Made by a program: the position numbers and the translations under genes. Shown piece by piece: positions 57,118 through 64,000 of a stretch of 64,000 nucleotides of DNA. The notes below the pieces were generated by a model that was not told the DNA's origin, did no database searches, and worked only from the letters and a program-made list of their open reading frames with translations. Source of the stretch: Mycolicibacterium mageritense (lineage in GTDB: Bacteria > Actinomycetota > Actinomycetes > Mycobacteriales > Mycobacteriaceae); contig NZ_AP022567.1 in the NCBI RefSeq assembly GCF_010727475.1, positions 2,790,001 through 2,854,000 on the forward strand, given 5' to 3'. Within the stretch, counting starts at the first letter, position 1. Each line of letters begins with the position of its first letter.

Positions 57118-59277
57118 TCAGACGGCACTGCGCATGCGGGCCGCGGCGGATTCCGGCATGGGCTCGTAGCGGCAGAACGATCTGCTGAACGAGCCCGCCC
57201 CGTGCGACAGCGAGCGCAGGTCGATCGCGTACCGCGTGAGTTCCACCTCGGGGATCTCGGCTTTGACCGCGGTGCGGTCATCACCGGCCTGGTCGGTGCC
57301 GAGCACGCGGCCGCGACGGCTGGACAGATCACTCATGATCGGGCCGACCAGGTCGTCGGGCACGATGACGGTCACCTCGTCGACCGGCTCGAGCAGGTTG
57401 ATCCGGGTCGCGGCGGCGGCCTCGCGCAACGCGAGCCCACCGGCCATCTGGAACGCGTAGTCCGACGAGTCGACGCTGTGCGCCTTGCCGTCGAACAGCG
57501 TGACCCGGATGTCGACGACCGGATAGCCGGACTCGCCGGTGAGGCCCTTCTCCATCTGGGCCCGCACCCCCTTCTCGACGCTCGGGATGAACTGGCGCGG
57601 TACCGCGCCACCGACCACCTTGTCGACGAACTCGAATCCCGAACCCTGGGGCAGCGGTTCCACCTCGATGTCGCACACCGCGTACTGCCCGTGTCCACCG
57701 GACTGCTTGACGTGCCGCCCGTGCCCCTTGGCCTTGCCGCCGAACGTCTCCCGCAACGGCACCCGCAGTTCGACGGTGTCGACCGAAACGCCGTAGCGTC
57801 GTGCCAGCGCGTCGAGCACGACACCGGCGTGCGCCTCACCCATGCACCACAGCACGATCTGGTGGGTCTCACGGTTCTGCTCGATGCGCAGCGTCGGATC
57901 CTCGGCGGCCAGCCGGCCCAACCCGACCGCGAGCTTGTCCTCGTCGGTCTTGGCGTGCGGCGCCACCGCGATGGGCAGCAACGGGTCGGGCATGGTCCAG
58001 GGCCGCAGCACCAGTGGATCGGCCTTGTCGCTCAACGTGTCCCCGGTCTCGGCGCGGCTGAGCCTGCCGATCGCGCAGATGTCGCCCGCCACCACGGCAG
58101 GCGCGGGGCGTTGCTGCTTGCCGAGCGGGAACGACAGCGCGCCGATGCGCTCGTCCTCGTCGTGATCGACGTGGCTGTTGCCCGCGGCGCCTGGGGAATT
58201 CGGGTCCGAGTCGGTGAAGGCAGAAAAATGGCCCGACACATGCACGGTGGCGTCGGGCCTGATGGTGCCCGAGAACACCCGGGCCAGGCTCACCCTGCCG
58301 ACGTAGGGGTCCGACGTCGTCTTCACCACCTCGGCCAGCAGCGGTCCGTCCGGGTCGCATGCCAGTGCGGGCCGCGGTGCGCCCTGCGGCGTGAACACCT
58401 CCGGCAGCCGGTGTTCGGGTGGTGACGGGAACCCGCGCGTGGCGACCTCGAGGAGTTCCAGGGTGCCGATGCCGCTGCCGCTGCACACGGGGATCACCGG
58501 GAAGAACGAACCCCGCGCCACGGCCTTCTCCAGATCGCCGATGAGCACGGACTGGTCGATCTCCTCACCGCCCAGATAGCGTTCCATGAGCGACTCGTCC
58601 TCGGACTCTTCGATGATTCCCTCGATCAGCGATCCGCGGAGCTCGTCGATCTGGTCGGCATAGGAGTCGGCGGGCTCGCGCGACGTGTGCTTGCCGTCGG
58701 CGTATTCGTAATGAGTCCGCGTGAGCAGACCGATCACCCCGTCCCCCGCGGGGAAGTACAGCGGCAGCACCTTGTCCCCGAACGCGTTCTGGGCACCGGT
58801 CAGCGTGTTCTGGTAGTTGGCCCTGGCGTGGTCGAGTTTGGTGATCACGACGGCGCGCGGCATGCCCACCTCGTCGCATTCCTGCCACAGCGCCTTGGTC
58901 GGTTCGTCGACGTCCTCGTTGGCGGCGATCACGAACAGCGCGCAGTCCGCGGCGCGCAACCCGGCCCGGAGTTCCCCGACGAAGTCGGCGTACCCGGGAG
59001 TGTCGATGAGGTTCACCTTGATCCCGTTGTGCTGCAAAGGCGCCAGCGCGAGACCCACGGAACGCTGCTGTGAGATCTCCGCGTCGTCGAAGTCGCACAC
59101 CGTCGAGCCGTCGACGACGGAACCGGCACGGTTCAGCACCCCGGCTGCGACCAGCAGGGCATCGACCAGGGTCGTCTTGCCTGCGCCGGACGGACCGACC
59201 AGAACCACGTTGCGAATGGCCGACGGGTCGTCCGCGGTGGGGACCGGTCCGTGCGAAGAGTTGTTCTTGTCCGCCAT
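57118..59277 (-). CDS. fusA2: EF-G2, elongation factor G-like protein (719 aa)
   Basis: The protein has EF-G architecture: GTP-binding domain with P-loop GPSGAGKT (residues 28-35), DTPG (92-95) and TKLD (146-149, in place of NKxD), followed by domains II to V. Switch I is unlike canonical EF-G: ISQQRSVGLAL stands where ERGITI with its conserved Thr is expected. An EF-G2 of M. smegmatis has been reported to bind GTP but to lack ribosome-dependent GTPase activity, which fits. It is not essential for translation; its role is unknown. ATG 59277 has GGAGG upstream. Confidence 0.92.
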   Translation of the reverse strand: MADKNNSSHGPVPTADDPSAIRNVVLVGPSGAGKTTLVDALLVAAGVLNRAGSVVDGSTVCDFDDAEISQQRSVGLALAPLQHNGIKVNLIDTPGYADFVGELRAGLRAADCALFVIAANEDVDEPTKALWQECDEVGMPRAVVITKLDHARANYQNTLTGAQNAFGDKVLPLYFPAGDGVIGLLTRTHYEYADGKHTSREPADSYADQIDELRGSLIEGIIEESEDESLMERYLGGEEIDQSVLIGDLEKAVARGSFFPVIPVCSGSGIGTLELLEVATRGFPSPPEHRLPEVFTPQGAPRPALACDPDGPLLAEVVKTTSDPYVGRVSLARVFSGTIRPDATVHVSGHFSAFTDSDPNSPGAAGNSHVDHDEDERIGALSFPLGKQQRPAPAVVAGDICAIGRLSRAETGDTLSDKADPLVLRPWTMPDPLLPIAVAPHAKTDEDKLAVGLGRLAAEDPTLRIEQNRETHQIVLWCMGEAHAGVVLDALARRYGVSVDTVELRVPLRETFGGKAKGHGRHVKQSGGHGQYAVCDIEVEPLPQGSGFEFVDKVVGGAVPRQFIPSVEKGVRAQMEKGLTGESGYPVVDIRVTLFDGKAHSVDSSDYAFQMAGGLALREAAAATRINLLEPVDEVTVIVPDDLVGPIMSDLSSRRGRVLGTDQAGDDRTAVKAEIPEVELTRYAIDLRSLSHGAGSFSRSFCRYEPMPESAAARMRSAV

Positions 59278-59375
59278 GGCGTTGCCTCCTGCGGTCCCCG
59301 GGTCGCCGCGCTGCGGCCCGCCGGACCTGCCCTCCACCATTCCCCGATGTGACCTGCAACACAAGTCCCGGGCGC

Positions 59376-59795
59376 TCAGGCCTCCCAGGACGACCAGCGC
59401 GTCACGGCCACCGTGACCACCGGACCGTCTAGCGCAATACGTTGGTATTGAGGGTATTTCGCACGCAGCAAGCCGTATCCGGTGGCCATCTGCTCGCCGC
59501 TGTAGTGCACGGTGGCCAGGCCATCGGCCCGGACCCACCACAGTTGGGTCCAGTCGTCGGCGTAATGGTCTGCCAGCAGGCTGACCCGAGCATCGCCCTC
59601 GATGTTGGCCAGCCGGCGCAACCGGTGTGTCGACTTCCGCTTCGCGTCGACCGCGGTGTACACGGTGTCGCCGTCGGCCGCACAGCGGACCGCGAACACC
59701 ACGGGCACCAGATGCGGCGCGCCGTCGGCCCCCAGCGTCGCCAGCACCGCCGTGGGTGCCTGGCCGAATCTGGTTGCGGCGTCGACGTCGGCCAC
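59376..59795 (-). CDS. PPOX-class F420-dependent enzyme, TIGR03668-like (139 aa)
   Basis: The split-barrel sequence is FGQAPTAVLATLGADGAPHL, VVFAVRCAADGDTVYTAVD, RLRRLANIEGDARVSLLAD, then WTQLWWVRADGLATV, typical of a short F420-binding oxidoreductase group. GTG 59795 gives the usual length; the frame is open upstream through the neighbouring gene but that is in another reading frame. It starts 6 bp after the stop of the Pro-rich membrane protein and is probably cotranscribed with it. Confidence 0.82.
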   Translation of the reverse strand: MADVDAATRFGQAPTAVLATLGADGAPHLVPVVFAVRCAADGDTVYTAVDAKRKSTHRLRRLANIEGDARVSLLADHYADDWTQLWWVRADGLATVHYSGEQMATGYGLLRAKYPQYQRIALDGPVVTVAVTRWSSWEA

Positions 59796-59800
59796 GGGAC

Positions 59801-60277
59801 TCAGTTCCTCGGATGCCTCGGTTGCGGCGCGACGCTGATCGGTGAGCGCGTTACGGGCGTGCGGGTCACGCCGATCTCGGGCTTCTTGGTGGGCCGCTGT
59901 TGCTGCGGCGGCCGATACACCGGGCTGCGGGGCGCCTCCTGGGCGGGCGGCGGCGGTGGCGGGGGAGGCGGCGCCGCGGGTACCCCGACCCGCAGCGAAG
60001 GTGACGGGACGACCGTGCTCGAGGGTTCCGGTGTGGGGGCCGGTGGCGCGTCGTCGGTGGTGTCGCGCAACAGCAGCAGCACGGCCGACACCACGATCGC
60101 GGCCGCGGCCAAACCCGCTGCGACGAGCGCGATCACCGCACGGCGGGTGCGGTACCAGGGCGTCGGCGCCGGTTTGAAGACCCACGTGCTCGGCTCGAAC
60201 GCGTCGAAACCGTCCGGGTCTGGGCCGGGTTCCTCCCACAGGTAGTCGAAGCTTCCCGGGGCTTCGCGTTCGGACAC
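59801..60277 (-). CDS. Membrane-anchored Pro-rich protein (158 aa)
   Basis: I do not recognise a family. About 45 acidic cytosolic residues (SFDYLWEEPGPDPDGFDAF) precede a transmembrane helix (AVIALVAAGLAAAAIVVSAVLLLL), and the rest is a Pro-rich external tail with a run of ten Pro residues and basic end. The GTG start is six bases after TAGCAT, so a leaderless transcript is possible. It lies 6 bp upstream of the PPOX gene. Confidence 0.65.
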   Translation of the reverse strand: MSEREAPGSFDYLWEEPGPDPDGFDAFEPSTWVFKPAPTPWYRTRRAVIALVAAGLAAAAIVVSAVLLLLRDTTDDAPPAPTPEPSSTVVPSPSLRVGVPAAPPPPPPPPPAQEAPRSPVYRPPQQQRPTKKPEIGVTRTPVTRSPISVAPQPRHPRN

Positions 60278-60397
60278 CTCCTGATGCTATCGGCACGACC
60301 TGGGGAGATGTGCGGTCAATGACGTTCCTGCCGATCGGATCGCGTTCTGGCCCCCGGTCGCGAAAGGTCACGATAGGGTGCCAGCAGTCCCGGTCGG

Positions 60398-60485
60398 TCG
60401 CACCTGACGTGCGATTGGGGGAGCCTGTTCACCCTGGCGACCGGCGCGTGATCGGCCACGGTTACCTCGGCGCCACTACGGCGCC
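60398..60485 (+). promoter_or_regulatory. Two hairpins in the leader of the ABC importer operon
   Basis: TCGCAC (60398-60403) pairs with GTGCGA (60409-60414), and GGCGCC (60469-60474) with GGCGCC (60480-60485). They lie in the 234 bp between the Pro-rich protein and the substrate-binding protein gene, the second 26 bp before its start. I see no known riboswitch consensus (TPP, cobalamin) in this leader. Confidence 0.35.
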
Positions 60486-60511
60486 TCCTGACCATCGGAA
60501 GGTTTAGGCCT

Positions 60512-61663
60512 ATGACCATCTCCCGGAACACCTCACGCATCTTCACCCACGCGACTGCGGTCGCCGCCGCGGCCATGCTCGCCGTGGGACTTGCGGCCTG
60601 CGCGCCGCCGGAGAAGAAGTCCCAGGGCGGTGAGACCGATTCCGGGGTCAAGGTGGCAGAGGCGAAGTCGGCCGCGGACTTCGGCGGCATGGACAAGCTC
60701 GTCGAAGCGGCCAAGGCCGAAGGGCAACTCAACGTCATTGCCCTGCCGCCCGATTGGGCGAACTACGGCGCGATCATCAAGGCGTTCGAAGAGAAATACG
60801 ACATCAAGGTCAACTCCGCGCAGCCCGACGCCGCGAGCCAGGACGAGATCAACGCCGCCAACCAGCAGAAGGGCAAGAGCACCGCGCCGGACGTGTTCGA
60901 CCTCGGACAGTCTGTGGCACTGGCGAATACCGCGATGTTCGCGCCCTACAAGGTCGCGACGTGGGACGACATCCCGTCGGCCTACCAGGATCCCGACGGC
61001 AAGTGGGTCAACGACTACGGCGGATACATGTCGATCGGTTTCGACTCGGCCAAGGTGCCGCCGGTCACCGGCGTCGCCGATCTGCTGAAGCCCGAATACC
61101 GGGGCAAGGTCGCGCTCAACGGGGATCCGACCCAGGCCGGCGCGGCGTTCTCCGGCGTGCTCATGGTGGCACTGGCGCAGGGCGGATCCGCCGACGACAT
61201 CGCTCCCGGCGTCGAATTCTTCGCCAAGCTCAAGCAAGCGGGCAATTTCCTGCCCGTCGACCCGACCCCGGCGACCATCGAGTCCGGCCAGACCCCGGTG
61301 GTCATCGACTGGAACTACACCAACGCCTCGGAGACCAAGAAGCTGCCGAGCTGGCAGGTGCTGGTGCCGCAGGACGCCGCAGTCGCCGGTTACTACTACC
61401 AGGCGATCAACAAGGACGCGCCGCATCCCGCGGCCGCGCGGCTGTGGCAGGAGTTCCTGTTCAGCGACGAAGGCCAGAACCTCTACGGGGCCGGAGGCGT
61501 TCGTCCCGTCCGCGCCGACAACATGGCGGCCGCAGGCAAGCTCGACAAGGCCGTGGCCGACTCCATGCCGATCGCGCACGGTCCGGTCACAGTCCCCAGC
61601 CCGAAGCAGACCGAGGCGGCCACCAAGTATCTGGCGGACAATTGGGCGAAGGCGATCGGCTGA
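60512..61663 (+). CDS. ABC importer substrate-binding lipoprotein (383 aa)
   Basis: A signal peptide ends in the lipobox GLAAC, so the protein is anchored outside the membrane. It has the family-1 solute-binding fold (LVEAAKAEGQLNVIALP, PDVFDLGQSVALAN, LLKPEYRGKVALNGDP, LWQEFLFSDEGQNLYG), related to iron, polyamine, thiamine and 2-aminoethylphosphonate-binding proteins. I do not see the paired Tyr ligands of Fbp-type iron binders at the expected place. GGAAGG precedes the ATG. It is 8 bp upstream of the first permease gene. Confidence 0.85.
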   Translation: MTISRNTSRIFTHATAVAAAAMLAVGLAACAPPEKKSQGGETDSGVKVAEAKSAADFGGMDKLVEAAKAEGQLNVIALPPDWANYGAIIKAFEEKYDIKVNSAQPDAASQDEINAANQQKGKSTAPDVFDLGQSVALANTAMFAPYKVATWDDIPSAYQDPDGKWVNDYGGYMSIGFDSAKVPPVTGVADLLKPEYRGKVALNGDPTQAGAAFSGVLMVALAQGGSADDIAPGVEFFAKLKQAGNFLPVDPTPATIESGQTPVVIDWNYTNASETKKLPSWQVLVPQDAAVAGYYYQAINKDAPHPAAARLWQEFLFSDEGQNLYGAGGVRPVRADNMAAAGKLDKAVADSMPIAHGPVTVPSPKQTEAATKYLADNWAKAIG

Positions 61664-61671
61664 GCCGGTCG

Positions 61672-62532
61672 ATGCCGGGTCATTCTGTCGCGCGGCGGGT
61701 CCGGGATGCCCTGCCGCTGCTGCCGTTTGTCGCGGTGGTCACGGTGTTCCTGATCGTGCCGACCGTGACGGTGATCGTGATGGCGTTCTTCGCCGACGGC
61801 TCGTTCTCCCTTGCGCGCATCGCCGCATTGTTCTCGGGTACCGCGTTGTCGGCACTGGGCAAGAGCGTGGTGCTCTCGGCGAGCACCGCGGTGCTCGGGG
61901 CGGTTTTCGGCGCGGCGCTGTCCTGGTTGATCGTGAGCAGCCCGCCGTCGTCGATGCTGCGCCGGTCGGTGCTCGCGCTGTGCAGCGTGCTGGCCCAGTT
62001 CGGCGGCGTGGCATTGGCATTCGCGTTCCTCGCGACCGTCGGCCTCAACGGCGTGCTGACGCTGTGGGTGCAGGAGCACCTCGGGTGGAACCTGGCCGGT
62101 TCGGGCTGGCTGTATGGCCTGCCCGGCCTGATCCTGGTGTACACCTACTTTCAGATCCCGCTCATGGTGATCGTGTTCATCCCCGCGCTGGAGGGCCTGC
62201 GCGAGCAGTGGCGCGAGGCCGCGATGAGCCTCGGCGCGTCGCGGTGGCAGTACCTGCGCGAGGTCGCGGTGCCGCTCTTGACCCCGGCGTTCCTCGGCTC
62301 GATGCTGCTGTTGTTCGCCAACGCCTTCGCCGCGTACGCGACCGCTGCGGCCCTGGTCAGCCAGGGCAGTCCGATTGTGCCACTGCTGATCCGGGCCGCC
62401 CTGACCAGTGAGGTGGTGCTCGGCCAGTCCGGGTTCGCCTACGCGCTGGCGCTGGAGATGATCGTGGTGGTGGCCGTGGTGATGTTCGCCTACAACGCGT
62501 TGGTGCGGCGCACCGCGAGGTGGCTCAGATGA
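61672..62532 (+). CDS. ABC importer permease 1 (286 aa)
   Basis: The protein has six membrane segments and the binding-protein-dependent transport signature EAAMSLGASRWQYLREVAVPLL (the EAA-x3-G motif that contacts the ATPase). It starts at ATG 61672, 9 bp after the substrate-binding protein. It ends with a 4-bp ATGA overlap on the second permease. The two permeases would form a heterodimer of the PotB/PotC or FutB-like class. Confidence 0.9.
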   Translation: MPGHSVARRVRDALPLLPFVAVVTVFLIVPTVTVIVMAFFADGSFSLARIAALFSGTALSALGKSVVLSASTAVLGAVFGAALSWLIVSSPPSSMLRRSVLALCSVLAQFGGVALAFAFLATVGLNGVLTLWVQEHLGWNLAGSGWLYGLPGLILVYTYFQIPLMVIVFIPALEGLREQWREAAMSLGASRWQYLREVAVPLLTPAFLGSMLLLFANAFAAYATAAALVSQGSPIVPLLIRAALTSEVVLGQSGFAYALALEMIVVVAVVMFAYNALVRRTARWLR

Positions 62533-63329
62533 GACGCGCGGTGCGGGCCGGGCTGTGGGTGGTGTTCGGCCTGTTCTTCCTGTTCCCGCTGTACGCCATG
62601 GCCGACTTCTCCACGCGCAACCTGATTTCGGGCGGCCGCACCTCGGCGGCGTGGCGCAACCTGGTGGCCGACGACGCGCTGTACCAGGCCATCGTGATCT
62701 CGCTGCTGCTCGCGGTGTTCACGGTGCTCGCCATGCTGGTGCTGCTGGTGCCCACCATGATCTGGGTGCGGCTGCGGGCTCCGTGGGCGCGGCGAGCCGT
62801 CGAGTTCCTGTGTCTGCTGCCGTTGACCATCCCCGCGCTCGTCATCGTGGTGGGCCTCAAGAACGTGTATCTGTGGGTCACCTACTTTCTCGGCGAGTCG
62901 GCACTGACCCTGACGTTCGTCTACGTCGTGCTGGTGCTGCCGTTCGCCTACCGCGCGATCGACGCGGCGCTCGCGGCCATCGACCTGACGACCCTCGCTG
63001 AGGCGGCCCGGTCGCTCGGCGCGGGCTGGTTCACCACGATCACGCGGGTCGTGGTGCCCAACATCTGGTCCGGAATCCTGTCCGCGGCTTTCATATCCAT
63101 CGCGGTCGTGCTCGGTGAGTACACCATCGCGTCGCTGAGTGGCTTCGAAACCCTGCAGGTGCAGATCGTGTTGATCGGCAAGAGCGACGGTCCGACATCG
63201 GTGGCGGCGTCACTGGCCACTCTGCTGTTCGGGTTCGTGCTGTTGTTGATCCTGGCGTTCGTCACGCGCGGTCGCCGCGGACGTGAAGGGCAGCGGGGCA
63301 TGCGCGGAAGAGTGGGAGATCCGGCGTGA
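62529..63329 (+). CDS. ABC importer permease 2 (266 aa)
   Basis: It has six membrane segments and the EAA motif AEAARSLGAGWFTTITRVVVP. It pairs with the first permease. The ATG overlaps the previous stop as ATGA, and its own stop overlaps a GTG that could start the ATPase gene. A charged tail with several Arg follows the last segment. Confidence 0.9.
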   Translation: MRRAVRAGLWVVFGLFFLFPLYAMADFSTRNLISGGRTSAAWRNLVADDALYQAIVISLLLAVFTVLAMLVLLVPTMIWVRLRAPWARRAVEFLCLLPLTIPALVIVVGLKNVYLWVTYFLGESALTLTFVYVVLVLPFAYRAIDAALAAIDLTTLAEAARSLGAGWFTTITRVVVPNIWSGILSAAFISIAVVLGEYTIASLSGFETLQVQIVLIGKSDGPTSVAASLATLLFGFVLLLILAFVTRGRRGREGQRGMRGRVGDPA

Positions 63330-63355
63330 GTGTCGCTGCGCACGTGAGGAGCAAT

Positions 63356-64000
63356 ATGTCTGCAGAGCATGGTGTCGCTGTCGAACTTCGCGACCTCACG
63401 CGCACTTACGGCAACGTCAAGGCGCTCGACGGGTTGAACCTGCGCATGGAGCCCGGCGAACTGGTGGCCCTGCTGGGGCCGTCCGGCTGCGGCAAGACCA
63501 CCGCGTTGCGGATCCTGGCCGGCCTGGACGAGGCCACGGTGGGCACGGTGCTGGTGGGCGGGCAGGACGTCGGCTCGGTACCGGCGAACAAGCGCGGCAT
63601 GGGCATGGTGTTCCAGGCCTACAGTCTGTTCCCGCACCTGAGCGTGCTCGACAACGTCGCGTTCGGATTGAAGGTCCGCGGAAAAGCCAAGGGCGCCAGG
63701 CTGTCTCGTGCCGAGGAGATGCTGGAGCTGGTCGGTTTGGCGGCCCACCGCGACAAGTATGCGAGCGAGTTGTCCGGCGGCCAGCAGCAGCGCGTCGCAC
63801 TCGCCCGGGCGTTGGCGATCCAGCCCCGGGTTCTGCTCCTCGACGAGCCGTTGTCGGCTCTCGACGCCAAGGTGCGGGTGCAGCTGCGCGACGAGATCCG
63901 GCGGGTCCAGCTCGACGTCGGCACCACGACACTGTTCGTCACCCACGATCAGGAAGAGGCTCTCGCGGTTGCCGATCGGGTCGGTGTGATGAGTCAGGGC
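63356..64000 (+). CDS. ABC importer ATPase, 3' end beyond the window (at least 215 aa)
   Basis: The visible part includes Walker A GPSGCGKTT, the Q-loop VFQAYSLFPHL, signature LSGGQQQRVALARAL, Walker B VLLLDEPLSALD and the switch His in FVTHDQEEAL, all intact. It is of the PotA/FbpC/MalK class and probably continues with a C-terminal regulatory OB domain past the edge. ATG 63356 with GAGGAGC is favoured; an in-frame GTG at 63326 overlaps the permease stop and would add 10 residues. It energises the importer encoded by the three genes upstream. Confidence 0.93.
   Translation, partial: MSAEHGVAVELRDLTRTYGNVKALDGLNLRMEPGELVALLGPSGCGKTTALRILAGLDEATVGTVLVGGQDVGSVPANKRGMGMVFQAYSLFPHLSVLDNVAFGLKVRGKAKGARLSRAEEMLELVGLAAHRDKYASELSGGQQQRVALARALAIQPRVLLLDEPLSALDAKVRVQLRDEIRRVQLDVGTTTLFVTHDQEEALAVADRVGVMSQG

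Noticed and set aside
60278..60511. Possible riboswitch before the ABC importer
   Set aside because: Neither the TPP box sequences nor a cobalamin box can be found; only two small hairpins are present.

Overview
The window is high-GC actinobacterial chromosome and almost certainly Mycobacterium (Mycolicibacterium), most likely a fast grower of the M. smegmatis group. The evidence is an antigen-85-family mycolyltransferase, an orphan Mce1A-like protein, the siderophore importer pair irtA/irtB with an N-terminal siderophore-interaction domain on IrtA, an Rv0203-type haem-binding secreted protein, a 13E12-family HNH endonuclease with a mycobacterial SOS box, a mycobacterial-type methylenetetrahydrofolate reductase, an EF-G2 paralogue and several F420/PPOX-fold proteins. 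About 60 genes are densely packed, with many 4-bp ATGA/GTGA overlaps and many leaderless GTG starts. I see no rRNA, tRNA, CRISPR array, insertion sequence or replication origin. Species-level assignment is inference.

1-14 kb: a truncated glycoside-hydrolase-like gene at the left edge, an alpha/beta hydrolase, the MTHFR, the LexA-box HNH gene, a fumarylacetoacetase-fold enzyme, a FadE5-like acyl-CoA dehydrogenase divergent from the DEAH helicase hrpA, a frameshifted GntR regulator followed by an FAD oxidoreductase, and an antigen-85-like mycolyltransferase. 14-24.7 kb: regulator/enzyme pairs with recognisable intergenic palindromes (AraC/methyltransferase, LysR/SDR, ArsR/SRPBCC), a CocE-type hydrolase, a haem-binding protein, a serine hydrolase coupled to a nitrobindin.

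24.8-34.5 kb: a giant cyclase-AAA-TPR regulator with degenerate catalytic residues, a P-loop kinase-like protein, then a tightly overlapped PepSY / PCu(A)C lipoprotein / Tat-exported DyP peroxidase cassette with His-rich segments that suggests extracytoplasmic copper and haem handling. A GNAT protein carrying a GyrA-like coiled-coil domain and a tiny Trp/Gly/Cys-rich secreted protein follow. 35-43 kb: tetR-irtA-irtB, an iron-repressed siderophore import operon whose promoter spacer is filled by an IdeR-like box, and a membrane-anchored beta-propeller. 42.8-48.4 kb: a P450 with an unknown partner, then a LysR-divergent mqo followed by a secreted protein, a DUF6529 haem-b-like membrane protein and an exported Rieske lipoprotein, which together look like a small quinone-linked electron-transfer unit.

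48.4-64 kb: an amidohydrolase/AraC pair, a DUF2127 membrane protein, an O-methyltransferase, a secreted histidine phosphatase, a secreted beta-propeller, a DMT transporter, the orphan MCE protein, fusA2 (EF-G2), a PPOX enzyme and a Pro-rich membrane protein, and a four-gene ABC importer cut by the right edge. All function calls come from reading motifs and from memory of the families; no search was run.
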